Shown: piece after piece, positions 1-12,288 of the stretch
Position numbering within the stretch: position 1 is the stretch's first letter
Layout: every line of letters begins with the position of its first letter
Translations under genes and position numbers: made by a program
NCBI RefSeq assembly: GCF_012489685.1
Contig: NC_080042.1
Coordinates: 42,460,066-42,524,065, forward strand
Direction: 5' to 3'
Length of the DNA: 64,000 bases
Source of the DNA: Lotus japonicus
Lineage: Eukaryota; Streptophyta; Magnoliopsida; Fabales; Fabaceae
Notes under the pieces: generated by a model
What the model saw: the letters and a program-made list of their open reading frames with translations, nothing else
Told to the model about the DNA's origin: nothing
The model's database searches: none

Positions 1-1480
1 CAATATACTTCCTCAGTTGTGTCGCATGGAATACATCGTGAATGTTTGATAGAAAAGGCGGTAGTGCGATCTGATAAACTACCGGTCCTACACGACGAGT
101 AATCTGATAAGGTCCAATGAACTTTGGCGTAAGCTTTCTTGATTTGATTGCTCGACCAACTCCTGTAGTCTGAGTAACTCGCAGAAACACATGATCTCCC
201 TCTTCAAATTCCAGGGTTCTGCGCCTTTGATCTGCATAGCTCTTCTGTCTACTCTGAGAAGCCTTCATCTTCTCTCTGATCTGTTTAATCTTCTCAGTCA
301 TCTGTTGCAGAAGTTCCGGTCCTACTAACAAATTCTCTCCATCTTGACACCAACATAAAGGTGTTCTACACTTGCGGCCATACAAAGCCTCATACGGTGC
401 CATACCTATGGTCGTATGAAAACTGTTGTTGTATGTGAATTCAATCAGTGGCAATAGGGTATCCCAACTGCCCTTGTTGTCTAACACGCAAGCTCGTAGC
501 AAATCCTCCAATGATTGGATAGTTCTCTCAGTTTGCCCATCGGTCTGTGGATGATAAGCAGAACTTAATCTCAGCCTCGTTCCCAAAGCCTCATGAATAG
601 CTCCCCACAAATGTGAAGTAAACTTCGGGTCTCTATCGGAAACGATACTTGTTGGCACTCCATGAAGTCGCACAATCTCAGCTATATAAATCTCTGATAG
701 CTTCTCCACGTTGTACGTGGTCCTCACAGGTATGAAATGAGCCGACTTAGTCAGTCGATCCACGATTACCCAAATCGAATCATATCCTTTTTGAGTTCTT
801 GGCGACGCCACGACAAAATCCATCGATATGCTATCCCATTTCCATTGAGGTACATCCAAACTTTGTAGCATACCCGAAGATTTCTGATGTTCCACCTTCG
901 CCTTTTGACAGATTAAACATGCAGCTACATATCCTGCCACTTGTCTCTTCATCCCTGGCCACCAAAAATTCACCTTCAAGTCCTGATACATCTTTTTCCT
1001 TCCAGGGTGAATGCTCAACTTGCTTTTGTGACCTTCGTCCATAGTCAACCTCCTTAAGTCAGGGTTGTTAGGTACGCACACTCTATCCTTGCATCGCAGG
1101 ATATTGTCACTCCCTACCTTGAATTCCGGGTCCTTACCCTGAATTACTAAATTCTTATTTTCCGAGTAAAAATTCATCTTGTAACTGTTGGTCTCGGATT
1201 TCTTCCATCAATCCATTGGTGATCTTGATCGTCCCAAACTTCAGTTCTCCCTCAGATGCTCTCACATCTAAGCTCAAATCTCAAAATTGTTCCAGCAGTT
1301 GCAGCTCCTTAACCATCATTGATGAGATATGCATCTTCCTGCTCAATGCATCACTAACGACATTAGCCTTTCCAGGATGGTATTGTAAGGTAAAATCGTA
1401 ATCCTTGAGAATTCCATCCAGCGTCGTTGTCTCATGTTCAACTCCTTCTGGTCAAACAAGTACTTTAAGCTCTATGTCGT
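1..1480 (-). pseudogene. pol remnant: RNase H end and integrase, frame-broken
   Basis: Reading leftward on the minus strand, the RNase H C-terminus comes first (YLFDQKELNMRQRRWM near 1450-1400, then a YHPGKANVV-like stretch). Then come a zinc-binding H2C2 domain (1060-900, HKSKLSIHPG ... ACLICQ) and the integrase core (DSISMDF near 830; SAYHPQTDGQ near 550). The chain continues into the C-terminal part at the edge. A frame change lies near 1415, a stop near 1285 and a one-base shift near 1160; downstream the frame stays open to the edge. The chromodomain expected for this lineage would lie beyond position 1. Confidence 0.85.
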
Positions 1481-2919
1481 CCTGCTCGACCACTCGTGTC
1501 GGTTCTATGTTGAAAATAACATTGGTTGACGCTACGTGCAATTGCACAACCTTAACCACTTGATCCTTTACTTTTGTTCGTCCAAAAATTCTGCTTAAAC
1601 TCAGTACACCTTTGGCATTCCAGAGTGAATGTTCAACCTGTCCTCGTGATCTCCACTCATGATTCAAAACTTAACTCGATCGCTCTATAACTCATAGACG
1701 AACTATTCCCTTGGAATCTACTAGTCCATTAACGTCGATTCCAACTTCGTAACTATCCTCATTCGCACCATGAAATCAATCTTCTACTTAGTCATCACTC
1801 AAAGTAAAACTCGACGTGAGTCTTAATACCTTGTGCATCGCTAGACCCAATCCCTTTTAACATCCATTCATCAGCAACTTATAAGCTAATCACCATTTAA
1901 TATCTTACAATCCATTATTGTCATCTCCCCTTTTTCGAGACTTCCCTTACTTGAACCATAAAACCAACCTTCACTTATTCACAACCCACTTTACAATTAC
2001 CTAAAATCCTTAACACTTCCCCCAAATCCGAACTTATTCCCTAGAAGATCAAACCATAGTTGTACCTCAGGAAACTTAACTAGTCATTTTATCATCCGAT
2101 CCCTCAACATTCGGAGGTTTAACTACAATCATTAATGCCAACACCACTAAATCTCTGATTCGAACATGATTTTCACCTCCCAAGGTCAATCTTAACCCTT
2201 AAATCCTCACTTAACTTAGTGAAATTCACTTGCTAACCCCAGCATGCAATATCGGAATCCATAACCAAGTTCCATTCACTCTTAGACTCTAAGAAATTTG
2301 TCCACATATAACAACCTCAAGTATTCATCTTAATACTAACTCTTTATTTTCGTAACTAGATCGTCCTCCAATCAATCCGATACTTAGTCTCTCGATCAAA
2401 ACCTGACAAACCTTGAGTCCTACGCACTTGAGACAAGAATTCATAGACTTAAAACCTAAACTTTCACCAAGTTTGGACCTCAAATGTCCTTTAATTCTTC
2501 AATACTTCTTAAATGTATATCCATTTCTTAAACTATAACTCCTCCCCAAAGGAGATCAATTACTTAACAAGAACTTTACTTCCCAACTCAACTAATCCTC
2601 GATCCAATCAAATTAATCTTACCAATCCATCTATCAAAGTCCATTGCCAGTTCTGATTCCGAATATCACCCCCTCAATATTAAGTTGATCAGGCCTAATA
2701 CATCGAAGGTGAAGATTTAGAAAAACCCACTGGAACAGTCAATGAGTTCTTAACATCCAGCAGTCACAAAGATCTTGATATTAAATCCTCAATGATGCCG
2801 CTACGGAACTACACGCTCTCGACATCATACATATACTATCCATACGGAATCTCCCTGAGATTCATCCTTCAGCTTCTAGCTTCTTGTTAAACGCATCGGT
2901 GCAAAACTACTTTCTAGGC
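1481..2919 (-). other. Degenerate segment where protease and RT should be
   Basis: Protease and reverse transcriptase (about 1.5-2 kb) are expected here, but I find no RT motif on either strand. At 1500-1667 on the minus strand there is a second, badly decayed copy of the integrase zinc-binding region (nucleotide similarity around GGTTGAACATTCAC to 1020-990), so the segment is rearranged. The rest (1680-2890) has very few G residues on the plus strand, frequent stops in all frames, and no feature I can name. Confidence 0.5.
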
Positions 2920-3840
2920 TTAACGTGTTATTCTAAACCTCGTGTAACTTCTATAGTTTAAACACGAGCATCGGTCAAATAAAGTATTATTAGGCGTAAT
3001 AACTATAAAGTCAATGCTTAAACAATATAAGTAAAATAGGTGCGTTACATGTGCTACGAGAGTAATGAAGCGTATTATACTAGAATGAGAAAGAATAGTT
3101 AGAAGGTTACCATCGTTCTTGCGCTCTCCTCTGGTTAATCCCTCGGCTCCTTCACCGTCCATGATATAAACCCTTCCTTCAGCAGCAGGGCACTTTCCCC
3201 TTACGGTGTTAACAAACGGCTCAACCTTGGGTGTCTTGCAGTTGTTGGCCAGATGTCCTGGTAGATCACACTTGAAACACCTCGGCTTCCCCTTCGGGCA
3301 TTTCGTGGAGTAGTGCCCAATCTCCCCGCATCTGTAACATGACACTTGTTTCTTTTCCCCTCTGACCATGGCAGGAAGCTTGCCCTTCATCTTGTTGTCA
3401 GACGGTCCTGCCTGGAACGTCCTACAGTTTACAGCCAAATGTCCACGTTGTTTGCACTTGCAGCATTTTGGTCCAGTCATTGGGCACTGAAAGGCGTAGT
3501 GTCCAAGTCTCCCACAACGGTAGCATGTCACAGCCTCCTGGAAATTAGTTGCGGTCGTTAACTTGCGTGATCCTGGGGTAGGGTCTCTTCCCTCGGGATG
3601 CTGGTATGGCTTCCACTGCCGGTACTCCTGTGGATCTGACCTCACTGGTCCTCCAGCTCCAGCTCGATCCAATCCACTATGCTGGTACTTGGACGCCTCG
3701 ATTAGCGGTTGAGGTCGTTCACGTGCAGCCTCCTCAGCGCGTCTGTAAGCGTCCTCAGCAGCCTGATTCATCATTGCCTCAATCATGGTAGCTATTGCCT
3801 TTGCCATCCTGTCAGGGCTTACCATCCTATGCTTAGTCAA
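2920..3840 (-). pseudogene. gag-protease remnant, capsid domain deleted
   Basis: The reading frame opens with a Tekay gag start (Met-Val-Ser-Pro-Asp at 3825, in frame with an upstream Met). An alanine/glutamate-rich helix follows that aligns with the gag at 63316. It then jumps directly to four CCHC zinc knuckles, for example CYRCGRLGHYAFQC and CFKCDLPGHLANNC. The capsid domain present in the right-hand copy is absent here. After the knuckles the frame reads into what looks like a decayed protease: the segment SHSSIIRFI stands where FDSGATHSFI is expected, so the catalytic Asp-Ser-Gly is lost. The product would be a nucleic-acid-binding fragment with no particle-forming or protease activity. 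Confidence 0.8.
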
Positions 3841-4022
3841 ACAAACAGTTAGTACCCATCACAAGATAGTCTCTGGCACAACTATACAATATGATCAAGC
3901 AATAACTTCAATCAATTCTAAGCGAGAAATCGCTTGGCAGACAATCAATTTTTACTCTTTGCAGAGTCACACAACCTAGCACAGAAGACCTATTCCCCAA
4001 AGACTCCCGAAAGACTCGACAA

Positions 4023-4034
4023 GCTCTGATACCA
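4023..4034 (-). promoter_or_regulatory. Primer binding site (initiator Met tRNA type)
   Basis: On the minus strand this reads TGGTATCAGAGC, three bases inside the LTR end. It is the usual plant retrotransposon primer site complementary to the initiator methionine tRNA 3' end. It fixes the LTR boundary and the element's orientation. Confidence 0.9.
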
Positions 4035-4484
4035 CAATGTAACACCCCGATTGCGGTGGCGTCACTTTAGTAACCAAAGAAATAACTTAAGCGGAAAAAC
4101 GTGAATTATTTTTTTTTTCCGATAATGTAAGTAAAGACAGAAAGAGATGAAACTCTAAAACGAAGATAACAGAACTAATATACAATATGATTACAGCCCC
4201 CACTGTAAGTTGTAAACCACGTCACGAGTAAACCTCCAGTGACGGAAAGTAAAAGAGAGTAACGCCCGTAGGCAAAAGTACAAACCAAGGTAAAAATACT
4301 GTGTCCGCAACACTAAACCTCAAAATCTGAGAACAAGTTGGCCCAGCGGCCTAAGAAAAGACCCCCTAAATCCAACCAGCTCTCTGTGATCTCCATAGGA
4401 AACCGCACAAAAAGCTACCGGTAGGAAACTACCCTGTCCCCAAAACTGAAGCATGACGGTCAGAGCATCGACACTACTCCTACA

Positions 4485-4613
4485 CTAATCCCATCTCGAG
4501 TAAGTCGCTCGGTGGCCAGCGGGGTCGACCACCCCTGAACCGTAATCCTCCTGATCAAGCTTCTTCAACCTAGTTTCCCCTGAAGGGTGAACCATCGTGA
4601 ACCGGTCCGCCAT
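4485..4613 (-). pseudogene. Truncated copy of the LTR-embedded ORF
   Basis: This 42-codon frame starts MADRFTMVHPSG and ends GHRATYSRWD before a TAG. It aligns with residues 3-40 of the frames at 62172 and 22389 with one extra residue. The remainder of the domain and the acidic tail are deleted; directly after the stop the sequence rejoins the LTR segment that follows the ORF in the other copies. It occupies the same place in the LTR, after a TGTTTGGGCGG block ending in CAG. The shared position shows the frame is an old part of this LTR family. Confidence 0.65.
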
Positions 4614-5284
4614 ATTCAACTGACAATGGCGTAGTCCGCCCAAACACACACAGAAGACGCGAGGGTCAACCCCAAAGAATTATATAAATAATAAAACCAG
4701 ATATATATAGGGTAATAATTGTTTAGCCTCTCAGGCTTATACGTTTAGGGATAACATCCTAGGGTTGCATATATCACAATGAGTATAAAGATCATAATAA
4801 CAATTAGCATGCCTCAAGTAGGATAAACAGGTACCAATCACACTCAGCAACTAAGTCAGCATGTATTTTGCATGAAATGCAATGCTGGGTAACAAAATGC
4901 ATTCCGGAAGAAGGATGGACACCATCGAGTCAGCCCTAACACCGGCCAAAGTGGGACCATTCCGCTCGGGCGTCTCTTACACCACACAAAAGTAGTCAGA
5001 TCAGCAGTGAACCCGTAGGTCTGCCATTCCGTCTGCTACTGAGGACCACCGTAGTGTCCTAAATATGGAAATCCGGGTCTTATGACCATTTTGGAATCCA
5101 CCGAGGTCCGGTAATCCGCCGTGTATTAACCTCAAAATGAGTGCATGAATGCAAGTGATTAGCCAAACAACGTCTCCGACCTCACTCGACACGTCGTCAC
5201 GTGTTCTGGCTAACTTATTGTCTCTAAAAAGCCTACCCTAAGGCAAATGTCGATTCTGCGACAAAATGAATTAATCAAAAAGAA

Positions 5285-5475
5285 GAAGAATGTACTTTGG
5301 AACTCATGGTTCCCGGCTAAACTTTAGATAGCCAATCAATAAACTGCTCATCGAGCGAAAAGGTACCGAAGTACTTGGAAACTTATAGTCTCCGGCTGAA
5401 CTTTAGATAGCCAAACATTAAACTGCTCATCGAGCGAAAAAGTATAAGCATACTCGGAAACTTGTAAGTTTCCTC
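5285..5475 (-). repeat. Two-unit tandem repeat inside the LTR
   Basis: Two imperfect copies of a unit of about 85 bp contain CTTTAGATAGCCAA, ACTGCTCATCGAGCGAAAA and a palindrome-like GAGTA...TACTC core. The homologous position of the LTR at 59008 has about three units (61255-61450), so copy number varies between insertions. Confidence 0.6.
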
Positions 5476-6941
5476 AAGACTTGGACTCGACGACACTTCT
5501 CATATTTCCCAAACTAATATTCAGGCTCTAAGCTCTTATCTAAGGGTATCATTATTGTTCAAAGGATTTAGAAATTGATTAATGTCTTATGAGTTTTCCG
5601 TGATAAAATAGTTTTCATTTTAATCTTATAATACTTCCTAAGAGTTTTTAGAGATCCCATAATCTCAAATAATTCCCTGAGAAGGTCTCGATCCATTAAA
5701 ACATAACAAGGTCCGAACTCCGTTCGTCCTTTAAAACTCTCTCAAAATCTCATAAAAATTTGGCATGACCTGCCCGTAATCCTCACTCCTCAGAATCTCA
5801 GGTACAAGTGGAATAGCATAAATAAAACAGCTCAGTCAAAAGCATAAACAACATATTCCAACACATCCTAAGTTAACCATGTAGCACGTAGCATGTGAAT
5901 CATTTAGCACACAATATCATGGCATCAAGTACTCAACAAGTTCGGCCGAAGCCTCAGAAATCATTTCAGACATTTAGCAATTAGGTGCATAACACATAAA
6001 TCAAGTCGAATTTCATCGACACCTAAAGCATTATCTAGTAATTCAGAGAGTAGCCCTCACCTGTAACTCCTCCAGCGTTTTCCTCACAACCTCCTTCACG
6101 TTCCTCGCCTTGATCTCCAGGAAACTCCTCAAAAGAACCTTAAGCCAAAATCACAGAAATCAACACATTGAGTCAGAAACTCAGCAAGCAATAAGTCCTA
6201 GGGTTACACGGTACATTACAAACTCTGTGGTACGACAATCTAACGCGTTAAGACAAGTTTTCGAAAAAGTCGGATTTCCTCCCCCCTTGGTATAGCTCTC
6301 GGCCACTTTCCTTAATTGGGAGGGTCGATTTTTCTTCGATCAAACTTGGTTCCTAGGTTAACATACGCCGTAACTAAGACGGTTCTAAGCTCGGAAAAAT
6401 TTTCGGATCGAAAACTGATATAGGGGTAGTTTGGTCATTATTTTTAGCTCAAAATTTCAAAATTGGATTTTTGAAAAACAGATTGGATGGAGACGTCCAC
6501 AACGACGTTTATGACGACAAATCCTACTAGCACTAAGCCAAGTCGATAGATTAGAGCTTAAAGGTTGCGACTTTACCGAAAAATGGGTATTTAAGGTAGA
6601 AATTGATCCCGGCGGCATTTCGTCGACATTCGACAAAATCTAATCCGCAGAACACGCTCAGGAGCATGCAGGGAAGAAGTTTAGACACTGAAATCAAGCT
6701 ATTTGGACAATTTTACAAAAAGCTCCAAACTTTGAGCTCAGAAAAACATAGAAAAAGTCGACAGATCTGACGATCAGAAGTGAGATATAGTTTACCTACC
6801 TCAAGGTCTTCGATTAGCAACGATCGGTGAAGAAAACGGGCAAAGATTCGCGAAAATCCGGATCCTCTCTTTCTCTCTAGCTGCTCACGGTTTTTGGGGG
6901 AGGGAATGGGTGATTTTTTTGGCAAAAATCTAATTTTCAAG

Positions 6942-6951
6942 CTATTTATAG
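6942..6951 (-). promoter_or_regulatory. LTR TATA box
   Basis: The minus strand reads CTATAAATAG, matching the boxes at 59715 and 20205 in the two other full LTRs. A splice-donor-like GAG/GTAGGTAA follows at 6800/6799, about 150 bases downstream; the spacing is nearly the same in all three LTRs. Transcription would start about 30 bases downstream of the box, leaving an LTR leader of over 2.8 kb. Confidence 0.6.
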
Positions 6952-7181
6952 GTTTTGGAAAAAAACGGAAAAAAGATTTTTTTGCGATTCCGATTTTTCC
7001 TGCGCGTTCCTCTGCGCATTCTAAGATAGGTTCTGGCGACAGAATTCCAGAACTCAAAACAGGATTCTTGGAATTAAACCAAAAGATCCAAAATCGGCAT
7101 AAGTCGGTGTAAGTCGGATTATCCCGAAAAACTACTTTTTGCAGTGATCGTCGGATGAGAAAACTTCCTTCTGAAGAAAGA

Positions 7182-7394
7182 TTAGGAATGATGAGAGAAA
7201 TAGGAGAACGCGGGTGGAATCTTCATTTGCAGCTCCAAATAGAAAAAGTCTTCATCGTCTGTCGATCTTAGGTTTCTCGAACTATCAGGGATTCCGTTTC
7301 GGCAAACTTCCGAGAATTGAAATTTGACGTTCGTACTTTCCAGGATTTCGCATCGAAATAATTGTTTAAGGACAGAAAAGAGAAGTTCTAACAT
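7182..7394 (-). CDS. Small frame in the U3 part of the LTR (70 aa), coding status doubtful
   Basis: A frame of 70 codons aligns without gaps to the 68-codon frame at 59282-59488; by eye about two thirds of residues match, including FSEVCRN / YSEVCRN and STDDEDF. Both lie upstream of the LTR TATA box, so they would be transcribed only from outside or at the 3' end of a full-length transcript. Conservation may simply reflect shared LTR ancestry. I recognise no domain. Confidence 0.25.
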   Translation of the reverse strand: MLELLFSVLKQLFRCEILESTNVKFQFSEVCRNGIPDSSRNLRSTDDEDFFYLELQMKIPPAFSYFSHHS

Positions 7395-7626
7395 TTCTCT
7401 GAGGATTTTTGGAATTAGTTTCCATCGTGTCCTAAAGCGTAAATTAACTATTCACTAATACCTTTGACCTAGGATTAAGCGTATGTTAGTCGTGCTATAA
7501 CTCTTATCGGTTTTTCGATAAATTCTTGGACTTTTCCTGAACCTTTTTCCTTCCCAAATTTAACTTAATCAAATAAACTCTTTTATTTTATTCACTTATC
7601 CAAAGCGTTAAAACTTGGGCCTTACA

Positions 7627-8500
7627 AGATGCTTTAGCGGAGCGAGATGCTTGGCTTGTCCCATCCTTCGAGATGGTGACATTTTATCCGGATCATCTTT
7701 TGAGCATGACATAGCATTGGCATACCATGCACTTAACTATATTCGTTGATATATTGCTTATCGAGTTTTTGATATATTGAATGTTGAATTGTTATTAGAA
7801 ATCTGATAACATGTTATGTATATTCCTTAGGGTAGACGATACAGAACTTATATGTATATATACAACCTATATATATATATACCCCTTTATTCATCACATG
7901 TTGCTTGTATTATCTATTATATTCTGTGAGTTGACCCTAGCGCCTTGGCTTTGTGTGTATGGTTGTGTTTGGGCGGTCGGCCTGCTGCCAGACGTCCAAC
8001 AGCTGATTCAAGATGGTTCGTCGTTCGGGGAGGATCCTGAGCGCAATGACTACTACTGAGCCTTCGACGTGGACCCGGACTTCATGCATGATCGGATGAG
8101 GGTCGACGTTAGGAGTGTATTATATGGGGGATTGTTTTCACAGCTCTGATTGTCATTTCTTATTTTGTGGCAGGGTAGGTCCCCGACTATTAGCTTTTGT
8201 GTGGTTCTCTTCCAGGAGGATCACAGGGAGTTAGTCGGGCATAGGAAGTCTTTCGAAGGCCGTTTGGGGCTGACTTATCTTCTTGAAAACTGTATTCATA
8301 AAACTCATGGCTCTGACCATGGGATGTACTTATTCGCCTGCGGGCACTATCTCTAATTACTTTGTGTCTATTATCTTTGGGTTGAGTCTTCATTATGTTA
8401 AGTCTTCTATTTGAAAAGAAAACAAAAAAAATATTTACGCATTTTCCGCACTATTGATTTAAAGTCACTAAAGTGGCACCACCGAAATCAGGGTGTTACA
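7627..8500 (+). repeat. 3' part of another Tekay-type LTR (plus orientation)
   Basis: This segment aligns with 12750-13646 and ends AGGGTGTTACA, the LTR end of this superfamily. Its left side is cut by the insertion whose LTR ends at 7626. It contains the 'gtgagttgaccctagcgcc' block, a decayed stub of the LTR-embedded ORF (around 8010-8060, similar only at nucleotide level), and the conserved box at 8171-8240. The rest of this LTR must lie left of the window. Confidence 0.75.
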
Positions 8501-8785
8501 TACCTTAAGGAGTATTTTCCTTACAGTCATTTAATCGCGTGTTTATATTTATTATTTTATTATGTTATCTTCTCTTCTCGAATCTAATCGCGATTCGTGA
8601 AAATTTATTAGGTAGTAATTAATTTCAATATTTTGATTTTATAGAGTTATTTAAAATTGAGGATTTGATTAAATTATTTTTGTGTGTATTATTTAATTTT
8701 AATCTTAGGAATTTCTACTCTTTATTTATCTCTTTCTTTTATGAAGAGATGACCTGCTCTAACATGTCACCTTTGTTATTTACCT

Positions 8786-9656
8786 ATGATAAGGCATCAA
8801 GCATTACAAAGGAATATTCTTTATTCATTTTCTTTCCCAACCACTCATTCAAAATATCTATTTTTCCTCTCATCCTCACCACACATTCAAATTTCTGATC
8901 ACACTCTCTTTCCACGTGGGCCCCACCCCACCCAATCAGCTTTGGCTTACTCTCTCTCACCCATTCACTCCCTCACGCTCTCACTCTCTCATTCTCCCCT
9001 CTCACTCGACATCTCTCTTTCTCTCTTCCTCTCCAAACCCATTTTTCCTCTTCTTCTGATACAGCAGCAAGAATCATCACCCTCACCATGTTTCCCTCCT
9101 CCCTCTCACGCCAGCAACAACCGCGTGCCAACCACCACCACCTCCATGCCTCTTCACCGCGAACGCACCACCACCATAGGTGACCGCCGCTGCCTCTCCT
9201 CCGTTCTCCAGCAAGCATGGCGGCCACAACCGCCATCACCCACTCCCAACGCCATGAACGATGCCACCAACGCAAGGACAAGAGAGAAAACGAAACCCTA
9301 AAAACCGCGACCTTCAAGCTCTGATCTACGACGAACCATTAAGTTTTTGGAGAAACCAACCACACCATGGAACTCCCCTCGTCGTGCACTACAAAACCCC
9401 TAAAGAAATTTTGGATTCTGACCACCTTCACCGGAAACCGCCGCCAGCCGCTGCCAACCACCATGTTCTCCGGCCAACCTTCGCCGGAGAAGTCACTGAA
9501 CTTAGAACCAGGGAGCTCTCTCTTTACTCTGGCCGAATTGATGGCCAATTCTGGGTAAGGAATTCATTTTCCCTTCCAATTTCTGTTTTGCCCCTTTCAA
9601 AACCCTAATCCTTGCTCTGATTCATCTCCTATTTTTCCTGTCCTAGCTGTGTGCTA
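8786..9656 (+). other. Exon-like pyrimidine-rich leader with splice-like sites in the LTR
   Basis: A TCTCTC-rich stretch (8940-9060) resembles a plant 5' leader. It is followed by overlapping Pro/Ser/Thr-rich frames up to 171 codons, then a strong donor-like TTCTGG/GTAAGGAATT at 9555 and an acceptor-like TTTTCCTGTCCTAG ending near 9646. A second exon-like piece ends with a donor-like GAGGTAGT near 9740. No frame resembles a protein I know and none clearly continues across the junction. It may be a captured gene fragment or the family's own spliced leader. Confidence 0.3.
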
Positions 9657-12288
9657 TTGTTGTCCAGTCTTCATTGCCTCCAGGGAAAGGGAATGCAGCG
9701 ACCAGGAAGCAGAAGTTCAGCCCCACAGCTTGACACTTGAGGTAGTGGGTGAAAGACTAGAGTCTTTATGCTTCTCTTAGTCATATATCATTGTCAATTT
9801 TGCTGTCCATGTACCTTGTAAAAATTAATGAAGGAATGTAGAATAGTGTATGTGTGTGGTGTGAGTGATTGTGTTATAGCTGTTGGTTTCTGAGGGCATT
9901 AGGGTTCAGCCCTTACGGTGCCCTTGCGAAAACTCACATAAAATTGTTGTTGTTTTCAAATGTAGTAGCCGCTCTTCTGTCAAATTCGTGTGTTTCAGTT
10001 CAGATTTTGGAACTGTGTTCTTCATAAAAGTTATAGATTTTTTGTTAGAAAACGTTTGCCGCTGGTTTCATGTCATTCCAATTTCTCTAGCTCAGGTTAT
10101 ACGCATTTTAGTGAGCACGGGTTAAGCTGTCCCGTTTCTCACGAACTGCTGTAGTACTCGATTTTTCCTTAATTTTGTACTTTGAATTTAGACTTGTAAA
10201 TTTATGAGGATTTACAAGACCTGTAGATGGAGCCAGGATAAAAATATCAGATATTTTGGAGTTTATTTGACGTATTTAAAAATTAGCTAAAGTCGTTGTG
10301 CAATTGATGTTCGTTTTGACAAAATCAGTTATTTCAAGCGAAAAGCGTTGTTTGTGGAAAAGGTTGATAAAACCTTTCATTTTAAAATTATATTACAATG
10401 TTTGGGGTAGGAAAATATCTTTTGAAACTTACGCACTTGTTTATTCGTTTATGAAAATAGAGAACGTTTGAGTCTTTACGCACTTTTATTCATTAAAAAG
10501 CGATTGCAAAAAGTTTTGAAAGTCGAACAAGTTTTTGGAGTGTTAGAGAATAAGTGTTCGAACATTACATATTTGTTAATGGATGTTTAGGATAACATGA
10601 TTGGATAGAGATAGAACAATTAAGTTTGGATTTCCGAGTGAGGAATTAGACTTCGAAAGGTATTAAGTAGAATGGATTAAGTTGTGATGACAATATTGAC
10701 GTTGAAGACGTGACTTAGGATTGAATCTTGAATTCCAAGAAGTTGATGAGTTTTACTATAAATACTTGATTTTAGAAGGTCAAGATTTGAAACTTTGGAA
10801 GTTTGAGGACTTAAGAAGAAATTAAGGGATTGATTGAGGACTAATCTATAAGTTTGTTATTTTGTAGAACCAAAGTAGAGTTTCAAAGAGACTAAGGTTT
10901 TGTGTCTGACGAGATATCACGAGTTAAGTTTAGGAGAAGTGATTCGATCGTTTTGAAGGAGCTTATGAGTCTTGAATAAGTACATAATCATTAGATAAGA
11001 AGAGTTGTTTGTCTTGGAAGTTAACTATAGCTTATAGATTACTTGATAAGAGTTAGTGGATTTCATAAGAATTGATAATGATACAACGTTGGCTTGAGGA
11101 ATAGATTGTGAGAGGGAGTTGAGACATTAAGTTGTTGTAAGTGACTCGATAAGTAGGTATTCTTTATTTGCTCTTTCTATTTTAACAAAGATATGAGTAT
11201 TTGGTTTTAAAGCTGATTTACTAAGTCAAAAGCTTTTGAAGCATTGTTATTGTTTTGTTGTCATTATGATGACTTGTCTTAATTTCTGTGATTGATCCTA
11301 ATGGTTTATAACCATTGCGAAGATTCAGTTTAACTTATGTTTTCTTCGAGTCATTTGCTTGAGGTTGTAGCTCTAGACTTAAGTAGTAAGTAGCGCGATT
11401 AGTGATTTTGTTAAGTATGTTTATGAAAGGTACGAAGAACGGAAGCACCTTGCATCGAAGCTACACAACGAAATAAAGCGAGTCTACACAGGAAAGCAAA
11501 GATGTGATTGGATTGGAGTTGCAGCTTAGTAAGGGAGTTGGCTAAGGTTAGGGCAACTTACTTACTAGCTATTGATTTATAGGCGTCGTTAAATTCGACT
11601 TGAATAATGCTTGATATTGAATATTGCATTGAATATTGTTTATCGCTTTATGGGAAAATGTTTTATGGAGGCTTCGGCCGAGTGAACTGATATGAGACGT
11701 GTGCCTTCGTTTTCTGAGAGGCTTCAGCCGTTTACTGGTTTCTGTCTTATGATTTCCGCACATAATTATTGTCGTATTGCTTCTTATAGCTTGAGATATT
11801 GATATCGTTGTCGAATCGTGCGCTTTGACACAATTGCGGAGTGTAGGACATTTGAATTGATTCTCTTTGATCATTCGGGTTGATATAATAACCCTAGGCA
11901 GGTTTTGACGGGGGTCTGAGACCTAGCCCTTCTTTCAAACGCTTAGACTTTTCCCGGGGATTATATTTGGGGGATTCGGGAAACATTGATTAGTTAGAAC
12001 GTGGAACTTGATAATTCATGAAACTTTGGATTTTGACAATAAACATCATAATTGAATTAACTCAACTTGAAACACTTTAATTAATTAACGATGACCTTAG
12101 GGAAACTTAGGAATTGCAAATAATTGTGAAATACGGGAATAAGTCGACAAGCCATGCTTTGAGCAAGAAACTGAGCGTGGGTAATACCCTTCTCGCTCGT
12201 TGAGTCGTTTGCTTGACCGTCAAGTGGATGAGTCAACATGACTAATAAAGGAAATAAATGCTTCCTTGCACTTCTTGAATAATTTGGT

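Larger units (their letters stand above)
1..7626 (-). mobile_element. Tekay-like Ty3/gypsy element, internally deleted, 3' end off window
   Basis: A chromovirus-type LTR retrotransposon read right to left: 5' LTR (4038-7626), primer site, gag zinc knuckles, protease remnant, then the end of RNase H and the integrase, which runs off the left edge. Order and motifs fit the Tekay/Del group, known for very long LTRs. The same family is present intact-ended at the right side of the window (59008 onward), which allows a direct comparison. That comparison shows this copy has lost the gag capsid domain and recognisable RT. The coding parts carry stops and frameshifts, so it is dead. Its 5' LTR abuts position 7627 of another LTR, so it inserted into that LTR. 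The second LTR and the target duplication are outside the window. Confidence 0.85.
4038..7626 (-). repeat. 5' LTR of the minus-strand Tekay-like element (3589 bp)
   Basis: The plus strand starts TGTAACACC and ends GGGCCTTACA, so on the minus strand the LTR has TG...CA ends. The sequence aligns along its whole length with the LTR at 59008-63104. Shared landmarks are the start TGTRAGRCCCAA, a TATAAATAG box, a splice-donor-like GAG/GTAGGTAA, a tandem repeat block, the stretch around 4900-5200, and the box just before the LTR end. A truncated copy of the LTR-embedded frame is at 4485-4613. Confidence 0.88.

Noticed and set aside
9367..9608. Host protein gene in the Pro/Ser-rich segment
   Set aside because: Overlapping short frames in three phases, no family resemblance, and position inside an LTR fragment.
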